A DNA stretch of 64,000 nucleotides from Hofstenia miamia (Eukaryota > Xenacoelomorpha > Acoela > Hofsteniidae), in assembly GCA_900660155.1 (NCBI GenBank), contig CABFPE010000350.1, positions 463,395 to 527,394 on the forward strand, written 5' to 3'. The notes under the pieces are model-generated. The model saw only the letters and a program-made list of their open reading frames with translations. It was not told the DNA's origin and made no database searches. Shown piece after piece: positions 27,101 through 38,200 of the stretch. Within the stretch, counting starts at the first letter, position 1. Each line of letters starts with the position of its first letter. The position numbers and the translations under genes are program-made.

Positions 27101-30100
27101 GATTACCCACTAAAGTATATAAGAAAGTTTGATTATGATGTTAAGCACGAAGTTCGACAGTCCATTCTTTTTTCAAATAACACGCTGCTGATTAAGAAAA
27201 CATACAGGAAAAAATTTTTATCCCAGTAATAAAAGGGCAACATTATTCAAGAAGAACATTCCAAGAAGGTGTGAAGGGTCTAAAATTCAGCGTATTTCTG
27301 GAATAAAAACACCCTAAAACATGGATTGGAAGACGTAGTCCGATTGCTTAGTCTGTACGAACACTTGAATTAGTCCTTTAAACGTATTTTTATATATTAA
27401 GCGGCTAGTTCTTTAAGCAACTAAAAATATCGCAAAATAAAGAGTTGAATGTAAAAAAATTATGTCTTACTAGCTCAAATTAATGTATTGACTTCAGTAG
27501 TGTCTCTATTGAAAACATTAAATATTAAAGTTAAATTTATATTTTAAATTTTCTTAATAAAACTTAATAAAATTTAAATGACAAGGCAACTTTTTGTTCA
27601 CCCTGCATTTCAAAATGACTTTCCATTTGTTGGACTAATACTTCAGATATGAACATAATTCTGAATTTTTCACCAACCTTTAGCATTGCAATTGATACAG
27701 TATCTCAGAAACGTAACTACAGATATTACTATACCATTTATTGATGATTATGGCACCTTTTCAAAATCGCTTTTTTGCTAATTAACTCGATTCAGCAATT
27801 CATAACGACTATCATGGAACTGTGGTTTACAAGATTGTAACTCGACAGCTTAAAACACTATTTTAGACATTCTTACCATCTCTTCTCAACTAATGAATAC
27901 CATCATAGCTGACGTTCATTTTTACTTAAGGAGTAGAAGGCACAAATATAAACCTGGGAATTAAAACAAAGAAGACATGAATACATACCAGTATCATATA
28001 TATTTTTTATACTTCTAAACGATTACCTTAGCTTTCTGCTTGGCCACTTCGTAGCCCTCTTTGTCAATATTAAGTCCACGTTCCTCAGCCATAAGCGCAG
28101 TGAGATCGGCAGGAAATCCATACGATTCGTACAAGAGCCAAACAAAGTTGCCTAAAAGCGACTTCCTTGCATGAAATTATAAATGTATACATATTTAATC
28201 AACCTAAAATAATTGCAAAATATATAATTTAAAACATAACACTATAACAACAAACATATGCAGACTGCCTAATTAAGGATTGAAATTGGCCGCAATTTTT
28301 TCGATTTTGACAGAATTTTACATTTTTATGCGAATTTCTTGAAAAACTAATTTTATAAATTTATTTTATGGGATGCCAAGACTGCAAGTAATTGTATAGT
28401 ATGATATACTGCTGGAAATGTCGGCCACAAATTGCATAATTTCAAAAAATTAGATGCGATATTCATGGCATTCAATGTAAACAGCATCTACGATTAATTG
28501 TTTTAACAAATAATTTTGTTTATTCTTATTTAGAGGAAAAATTTTATAGATATTTGATTTATTATACTAAGTAAACTCGAGTCTGAAACAATTTGTTGTA
28601 AGGCATGTGATGAGACTTGCAAAAGCTCATACTGCAGGTAGACGTCAACCCTAAAAATGTAACTATCAAACAGAAAGATTAAATCTTCAATTTTATCATT
28701 AAAAGGGAAAATAAATTTGAATTTATGATTCTTTCTACTGAGTTTCGTCAAAAATATTTAACAAAAATAATGAGATCTGAGCTGTTTCGAAATCTTTTAA
28801 TGTGTTTTAAATTAAAATTTCTTTGTAATTGCGGAAGTACACTTAGAATATTTCCGGAACTAAACGAAATAAACATTACATTTAATGCTTGAGGAAATTA
28901 TTCAGTATGGTAAAAGCCTTAGTTGTGAAATTACAAAAAAATATAATTGTCTTCATTCAAAAATAAAATTAAGTTTTCATCATTGCATTGGAGATTCTTA
29001 GGCATTGATACATGCAGCAGGGGTCATTTACTATCACTTTACCAAGGGTGAGAACTCATGTGTTATAATGAAATCTTGAATAAATATGTTTAACGATACC
29101 ATGCCTTAAATTGTAAGTAGTAAATGTATAGTTAGAATATGAAGAAAATAAGAAGTTTCATGAACAACAAATCTGACTTGCTATATAATTTAAATGTTTC
29201 TTTATTATAAATTAAACAAAAAACCAAACCTAATATTAAATTGCCGACAATACAAAGTATATATGTATATATATATATGNNNNNNNNNNNNNNNNNNNNN
29301 NNNNNNNNNNNNNNNNNNNNNNNNNNNNNNNNNNNNNNNNNNNNNNNNNNNNNNNNNNNNNNNNNNNNNNNNNNNNNNNNNNNNNNNNNNNNNNNNNNNN
29401 NNNNNNNNNNNNNNNNNNNNNNNNNNNNNNNNNNNNNNNNNNNNNNNNNNNNNNNNNNNNNNNNNNNNNNNNNNNNNNNNNNNNNNNNNNNNNNNNNNNN
29501 NNNNNNNNNNNNNNNNNNNNNNNNNNNNNNNNNNNNNNNNNNNNNNNNNNNNNNNNNNNNNNNNNNNNNNNNNNNNNNNNNNNNNNNNNNNNNNNNNNNN
29601 NNNNNNNNNNNNNNNNNNNNNNNNNNNNNNNNNNNNNNNNNNNNNNNNNNNNNNNNNNNNNNNNNNNNNNNNNNNNNNNNNNNNNNNNNNNNNNNNNNNN
29701 NNNNNNNNNNNNNNNNNNNNNNNNNNNNNNNNNNNNNNNNNNNNNNNNNNNNNNNNNNNNNNNNNNNNNNNNNNNNNNNNNNNNNNNNNNNNNNNNNNNN
29801 NNNNNNNNNNNNNNNNNNNNNNNNNNNNNNNNNNNNNNNNNNNNNNNNNNNNNNNNNNNNNNNNNNNNNNNNNNNNNNNNNNNNNNNNNNNNNNNNNNNN
29901 NNNNNNNNNNNNNNNNNNNNNNNNNNNNNNNNNNNNNNNNNNNNNNNNNNNNNNNNNNNNNNNNNNNNNNNNNNNNNNNNNNNNNNNNNNNNNNNNNNNN
30001 NNNNNNNNNNNNNNNNNNNNNNNNNNNNNNNNNNNNNNNNNNNNNNNNNNNNNNNNNNNNNNNNNNNNNNNNNNNNNNNNNNNNNNNNNNNNNNNNNNNN

Positions 30101-30325
30101 NNNNNNNNNNNNNNNNNNNNNNNNNNNNNNNNNNNNNNNNNNNNNNNNNNNNNNNNNNNNNNNNNNNNNNNNNNNNNNNNNNNNNNNNNNNNNNNNNNNN
30201 NNNNNNNNNNNNNNNNNNNNNNNNNNNNNNNNNNNNNNNNNNNNNNNNNNNNNNNNNNNNNNNNNNNNNNNNNNNNNNNGATCAAACACTACGTTTACAA
30301 TTATTTTTATTGTTTATACATTTTT

Positions 30326-30364
<39 letters not shown>

Positions 30365-32242
30365 GCCCTTTGTAATCGCAGTTTCAAATTATATGGGCTC
30401 TTTGTAAAATTTGCCACATATATGGGCCCTTTGTAACACCGAGGGCGCTTTGTAACATATTCTATGAAAAAAAATTTCAAAAAATTTTTTTTTCATTTTT
30501 TTAAATTTACACAATATTTTGCTGGTGCAATGAGATATCCAAATGTCATTAAAAACAATTCCATGTTTCCTTAAAGGTTTTAAGTAGCCAAACAAAAGCT
30601 AGAAATTGAGTCTACAATCATAGAAAAAAATCATTGCTTTTTTTCAATTTGACTATATTAACAGTCTGATACCCTTAAATAAAGAGTGATCTGGGTATAT
30701 TATACCTAATGTTGAGCAATGATACAAGAGAAGTTAGTTGTGTGAAAATTTAAGTAAACAAATCAGATTCTTTTCAAAAATTACTTGATTATTGTCTGAG
30801 TATCAAAATTATTTATGTAGCTAAAGTCGTAATATGCGGATTAATTAATCAGTATAGAGCAATCTAAAGCAGTGTTTCCCAGGCCATCAGATTTTGACGG
30901 CTCCAAGTCGACCTTTCACAGGCCAGCAGATTTTGACGGCTCCGAGTCAACTGGATGGTCTGCAAACTTCTGACCAACAGGTTGGCCTGTTTTCATGTAT
31001 TTTATGGAGGGTAGATGCCACTACGTGTTGAAGTTATTTCCTTACTACGACTTACTTCCCTATGCATTTTCCACAGTATCACATGCACCTAGTAAGAGAC
31101 ATTCCTTCTTCACTGGATTCACTTTCACATTAAAGTTACTTACAGTGGGCTACATTCGTTACAGTATTTACCTTAATATAAAGGGTTAATATGTAATCAA
31201 GAGAAACCACTCAATTCTTTCTTAATTTTGGCGGGTAAAGCCTGCAAAAATATGGCCTGTAGCCGGCCGGTCTGTAAAGCCTGCAGACTGGTGTGCAACT
31301 CTGATCTGAAGTCTGTTTTTTTATAGACCCCCCCATTTGTGGGTTGTTGTGGAATTTTGAATCATATACATATATGTAGACCCTATTTGGCATTGTTGAA
31401 ATAACCCCACAAGTGTTGCAACTTGCTAGTATAACACTTGCAGCTTATTGAAGTTATGTAAATTGAGTTCTTAAAATGCTTAGTTCAAATGCAGCACAAA
31501 TTAGAGGTATTTGAAGCTCAAAATCAGTTTAATGGCAATTAATTTATTAGAAATTAAGGATTGGGATTCTGTGGGAAAACTTGATAGTGAATCCCTGAAA
31601 TAAACAATTTTTNCCCCCCCCCCATTTGTGGGTTCCTGTGGAATTTTGAATCATATACATATATGTAGACCCCATTTGGCATTGTTGAAATAACCCCACA
31701 AGTGTTGCAACTTGCTAGTATAACACTTGCAGCTTATTGAAGTTATGTAAATTGAGTTCTTAAAATGCTTAGTTCAAATGCAGCACAAATTAGAGGTATT
31801 TGAAGCTCAAAATCACAGTTTAATGGCAATTAATTTATTAGAAATTAAGGATTGGGATTCTGTGGGAAAACTTGATAGTGAATCCCTGAAATAAACAATT
31901 TTTGAATTAAAAACAATAAAAAAACAAATAAATGTTCTTTGGCCATATTCCAAAATGAATGCAACAACATAATTAAGGTTAATCAGTTTAAGTTGTTACA
32001 AAGGGCCCATATATGTATAGGTGTTACAAAGGGCCCGATTGGAAAAAAATTCCCGCCAAAATAAAAATTTTTGACAAGTAGCTCAAACAATATTTAATAA
32101 TGTATTTAAGTACACATTAGTAAAAAAATGTCAAAAAAGCTAAAATGGTTCTGTACGAGCAAGGGCTCTTTGTCACAAGGAAAATTGAACGTTTCGGGCC
32201 CTTTGTAATTTTTGTTCAAATTACTATGTTACAAAGGGCCCA

Positions 32243-32282
<40 letters not shown>

Positions 32283-35200
32283 CAATGTGATGACATTATC
32301 AAAGTATATGATAGCATCAAAGCTCTGGACATTCTGAACTGCTGATATCATATAATGGGGAATATTAAAGCAAGGAAAGATTCCCCTTGCCCGATGAGCA
32401 CAAAAAACCCTTAAAAATTGACTGAATTTACCATGAATTATCCATATTTAACTTCTTAATCTAAAAACAATACCAGCAAGTAGTCTAAGAAGCAAATTGC
32501 TATGATCTTCGATATGATAAGAAAAGAAAATGGGAGCTGATGCATTAGAAGATTTCGACTGTATTCACGTTTACTAAAATCATAATTGGTACATGCTATA
32601 CAAATGTAGATGTTTATACAAACTTTCTGGATCAACAAGGCAATCCGATCTTATATAATTGATGTTTGAAATTAGACAAATGTATTGACTACGAATCATT
32701 GATACAAGCCGATAAAACGTGAATAGGGTTAGGGTAATATGATGCACTCAATAAGCTCAGAAAGCTTACCGGACAACATTTTCGAGTCACCCATGTTATT
32801 AACGGTCTTCTGAAATACTCTTTGACCAACTGCGAGAGTCTTGAGAAATTGTTGCTCTTCTTCATTAATCACTAACTTGACTTCATCAGCGCGCTCTCTG
32901 ACGACGGGAAATTCGTCGCCCTATTGAAGAAAGAGAAAAAATTACTATATTTGAAAAAACAGAATACAAAGTTTCATATATAAATTTACTTAGAAAATAT
33001 TTTAAAAATGAAATTAGAATAAGTGTAGTGTGAAAATATTTTAGCACTGTTAATTTGAATTTCACTTTACAGCAGTAATTTACAGTTAACTATGCGCAAA
33101 TAAGTAAATAGAAAACATCTTCTATAGTGCAAGTTACTCAGTGAGAGTGTTTCTGGTCGTACTGTTAGAAAATTTTGCGAATAAGACGGGGTAGGGCCCC
33201 TGCCCGATCCGAAGCCCGTACCTATAAAAATAGGCCCGTTGGTTCGTTCGTGTCTAAATCCTAATCCCGTTATGCCCAAAACTAAATGTTATTTAACTAA
33301 AGTAGATTGACGCAATAAGAAAACCTCCACGTGTGCATTGCAACCATCTAGTGAAGTTTACATGAAAAACGAAATTATATAGTTTTGTTGCTATCACTGA
33401 AAAGTATAATTTTACAACTATAAAGTCATAATTAAGTCCCGTTCCATTGAAAAATCATACATTAAACCTCAGTTATGATTAACAACACATCAAGCAGTAG
33501 GAAAATATTTCAAATGTATACTACTTGGCACTGCTTGAAAGAACTTTTAAAATAAGTTAGTTACATTAATTCAATTCAAATGATATTGAACGTCTCCTGA
33601 AGCTACAAACCAACGCTTCTTACGTTACAATGTAATGCTCATGAGTACTATATTTTTATCAAAAGAGGACAGCGAAATGGAACTCTTTAAAATTGATGGA
33701 AATAATTAATTGTATGTAGCTTAGTGAAATATTCAATGTACTACGTTTTAATTTTTTCTATAAATCTACATGAGCGTTAATAATAGTTGAAATACAGCTA
33801 CAGAATTGATATATAGAAAGAGAGCTGGGCGCCAGCCGGCTGAGCCACCGCCGAAAATTTTAGACGGCTGAGTCGATTGATAACTAAAACTGTATCAAGA
33901 CAAACGAAATCTGTCATAAAAAGGAAGCCACAATTAATGTGCTTGAGGTGGTAGTGACATTTAACATTGATTAGGTAGTAATCGGCTGACGGCGGCGCCC
34001 ACCTCTATATAGAAAAGTATTACAAATAAATAATAAACTTCAAAGAAGGTATTTAAAATTAAGACTCTCGAACACCATACTGTGTTCAGAGACCGTATGC
34101 ATGCAGGTGCTCCACCCCTTCGAACAAGCTATAGACATATTAATTTTCAATTAAGTATTATTAAAATTAGTGAACGGATGTTGGATTTTGAACTGCCATA
34201 AATGACGATGATATACTACTTGCTATTTTACAAAATTTTATAACTAAAACAGATTAAGTCATTGCACCCGAAACTCGTATTATTCAAATTGATTAGAAAT
34301 TCCATCATTTAACTTCATCTATAAGCAAGGACCTAGAACACAGCGTTTTAACAAAATTGTATTTCTATCCTAAAAAATTAATGGAAACAAATTTTGAAAT
34401 TGTTGATTCAGATACAAAAACCATAAAAGAAACTACTAACAAGTATGTCAACGACGGAGTCTACTAAGGTTGCAAATAGCCCGGGTTTCGCCGATAGCTT
34501 TTCATGTGCATAGCGTACTGCTCGTCTTAAGATTCGGCGAAGCACATAGCTAAAAAGAGAGATTTCTTACTGGATAATATTAGACGCCCATTAAATCTAA
34601 ATAGAAACAGTTTCTCAAATACACATGAAACATGTAATCACATAGAGTTGAAATCGGAGCGAGACGATCATCAGGCATGGTGATTGCTTTCTGAAAAATA
34701 CTACTACTTCTTAGTATGCACAAATTTAGCAGTTGAATTTATGGTCCATTCACACAGAAAGCGAGCTAGCGCTTGCGATATATTTCTAGCAATGTTCACA
34801 TAGAGCGCGAGCTTATAGATAAACTAGAAAATTGATATTTCTCAGTGTATTTTAATGAATTTGAGCTAGTCAGCTTATATAATATTAAACACGTATTTGT
34901 TTTCCATTCAATGAATTACTTAGTAAATAGCTGACGTTAAACTAATTTTCTATAATGGTTTTCATACAGCTTACGATTTGCTTATTAAATATTTATATGA
35001 AATATCATTCCAAAGATACATTTACATATTATTACGTATTATTCAACACAATTTAAATTGTATTTAGACTTTCTTAACCTAGCATTATTTTCTTAAAATT
35101 TTTTCTATATTTGCAAAAATTTTCGAGGAATCCTCTATATAAATATAATTTATACTCTGTGTTATCAATAATTAAAAATAAATTTACCTTTAATTTGTTT

Positions 35201-38200
35201 ATGTGTTTAATCACTTCAATAAAATATTTTCTCTGAATAGTTACAATTACTGCATAGTGCAAAAGCACATGTTTATTAAAATCAAGTATTGTTATAGTTA
35301 TTGTATAAATTCCTAATGCACTCAGTCATGCTTTTGAACGGTTAGATTGAATGGGTACAATAAAATACAATCATTTTAAAGCTCCACATGGATAACTAAT
35401 TTTCAAAATTTTCAAAAAACGGTTTTTCGTTCAGAATGTGCATAATTGTAAACCACAAATATCAAGCTTTTTAGAATATCACCAAAATTAATCTTTTATC
35501 TACAGTAAACAAATGCATGACTGAACTAAACACACTAGAGAGTAACATTTCTTATTTTTAATTTTAAAGATTACGATTAACAAAAAAATTCCTTAAGACA
35601 TTGTGTGGATCAAGCCAATTGACAAAATAAACTTAGAACCAGCAGTATCAACGAGTATTATATAAATGTGATTTTAGGAAACTGTATATCAGTTTTTGGT
35701 ACAAATTGATGTGTACTTTGGGGATATGAAAGCAGGAAATATTTTGCATGTATAAAATAAAATTTACAATCTTTTGCAAACTCGCACTCCCGCGCTTTCT
35801 GTGTGAACACAACTATCTTTAAACATGTGTTAGAAAATATCGTTGGTGCTAGGCATTAATAGGATTGTGATAAAGCTTTCTGTGTGACTGCTCTCTCACT
35901 AATTCAACTGTTTAAATCTCTAGCAAGCTTTAATACATTTTTGGAATATACCGCACGCTCTCTGTGTGATCTCCAAGATTTAAAGCTAGAGCAAACTTGC
36001 TTTTTAAGCCCGTAGTCATGGGTAATTTTTTAAAAATTCTCATTAGAATTAGATTTAAAAAGGAGGGTGGAGAGATGCATTCTAGGGTCTATTTTTCAAT
36101 ATTTCCAAAAATTTCGCGAGGCTTCGTCCCGCTTTTGGTCACTCAGTTGATCACAACTGGGATGTACCGCCATGCACAGGAGTGTAAGATATGGCAATGA
36201 CAATATTCTTGTAGCTATAAATCCCATTAATGATATGATTATGCTAGCAATAAATAATTGCAATAATGACCATTATGGAAAAATAGGGGGAATAACCTTT
36301 ATTCATTATGACAGGCAATGGAATAGGTTATTTCAGTTAACAATGTTAATTTTGCCCTTTTTCAATTCCAGGATGCAATAAATTGTGTCCTATAAAATTC
36401 GCATGCATGGTAACATGGGCTCATTCGCAGTATTTCTATTTATATGATTGGTGAATGGTCGGTAACGACTTTTTAAGGAAATAATTTCATTATATCAATA
36501 TCAACTTTAAAAAATTTATTTAAAGATTCAGTCCAAGAAATAAGAAATTCAAATGGAAGACAGACCATATAATCACGCCATCGTTGTATCAAATGTAAAG
36601 AAAATCATGGAGAAAAGCTTTTACCAATTGCATAAGCAAACGACCAACATAATGATTGCAACCAATTCAATTTTTAGTGGAAGACAAAATTTCTTAAACT
36701 AAAAAGGAGCGAAAGAAAAGAATTTGTGTTGTGTGTGAGCAAAATGCAATTAGTGGCTAATCGGTAGTATTTACTTTGACGTAATATTTTACAAACCTGA
36801 AATGGTATTTTAATGCGTTTTTAATAAAATTATGGGAAAATTATTTTGAAACGTGGTGGCACCTTCCATCCATAATTCCAAATTAAAATTTTGTCAATTT
36901 CATTGTTTGGTATTGCATTGCAATTACTGTCCTTAACCCATTATTGTTTTACACCATACCAATGCATTCAACATTAGATTAAAACAGTGTACAGTCTCGC
37001 TAAAATTTTAGTTGAAATTTTAAGGAATTTCGAACTTCTTATCAACCCCTCCTTAATCCCCCTCAGTTGATAATGCTGGCTATGAGACCGTTGCTTTCTA
37101 TGTGAATGCCAAAATCTCGCTTTAGCAAGCATAATCTTTCTGTGTGAATGCACCCTTAGAGTGGATCTAAACGGATACTATTTGTATTTGTTAACCCATA
37201 AATTTATAAGTAGGTTTGTATAAATAAAGTATAAGATACATACATAAAACGCAACATAAATATCCATTCAATTAGTTTAATATTAAGTTGTTTTTAAAGG
37301 TCTCAAATAAATGCGAGAATTTTTATCCAGTATATGCCATTTTTATTCATGCCCTACATTCCGTCTGCAATCACAGGGCGTAAATTTGCTGAGGACCAGT
37401 CCATTTGCGAAACTAGGCAATAACAGAATATGAGTAGTTGAAGTTTTTTCGCCTGTTTTTCGAAATAATAGAGAATTCTTAGGCAAACTACAATTTAAAT
37501 TGATATGAAAATCGTAATGGGTAACCATAAAAGTAAGAAAATCTAACCCCCTGCCAGTATTATCTGGTCTACCCCCATCTGAAATAGCAACTGTTAGAGT
37601 ACGAATGTGATCAGCCAGAACTCTGTAAGCCATGTCAATTTCACCTTCATCCTCAGCACCCAACTTGCCGGAGTAAGGCCTCACATTGAAAAGCTAAAAA
37701 ATATTTCAAATAGAAACAATAAAATTCTAACGTGTGTAGATGCCTAAATACATTAATAAAGCAGCGACAATAGTTAGTTATCATCTAGAACATTTACAAT
37801 TTAAATACTTTAAAACGCAAAAATTTAAACAAATATCAAACTTTCAATTGTAAAATTTAACGACCAGAAAAAGAATACAAAAGTTTCTATATAAGATAAC
37901 AAATATTAAAATAATTTCAATTCATAATGTATATTTCCGATACCTAACTATTACAGCTCCTGAATTCAGCAGTCCCTATAATCAATTTATATTGAGACAA
38001 GACTTACTTTACCAATGGCATCAAAGATCGGAGTAAAGAGATCGGTGTCGTAGTTTGATCGTTTATCCTGAACAACAGATACTATTCGCTCCAAACCTAA
38101 GCCAGTATCAACATGTTTCTGAGGCAATGACTTTAATGAACCGTCACTTTCACTAAATAGAAATTCAACTGTTGAATATTGTAAAGCTTGTACCATTTTA

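Larger units (their letters stand above)
30330..32278. mobile_element. Transposon-like element bounded by (TA)n and GGGCCCTTTGTAA repeats
   Basis: The left edge is (TA)n at 30330-30362 running into GGGCCCTTTGTAA. The right edge is the mirror image, TTACAAAGGGCCC then (TA)n to 32278. The 13-base motif or a close variant occurs at 30363, 30395, 30424 and 30443 (plus), 31996 and 32024 (minus), 32163 and 32196 (plus) and 32229 (minus). No transposase frame is visible inside, which also contains a suspicious tandem duplication. I do not recognise the family. Repeated subterminal motifs often bind a transposase. Confidence 0.55.

Noticed and set aside
26990-27120. [14 protein letters not shown], like a Tc1/mariner 'SDEATF' motif
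   Set aside because: No other transposase blocks or terminal repeats nearby.
29132-30407. Very long open frames across 29280-30279
   Set aside because: They consist of N translated as X; there is no sequence there.
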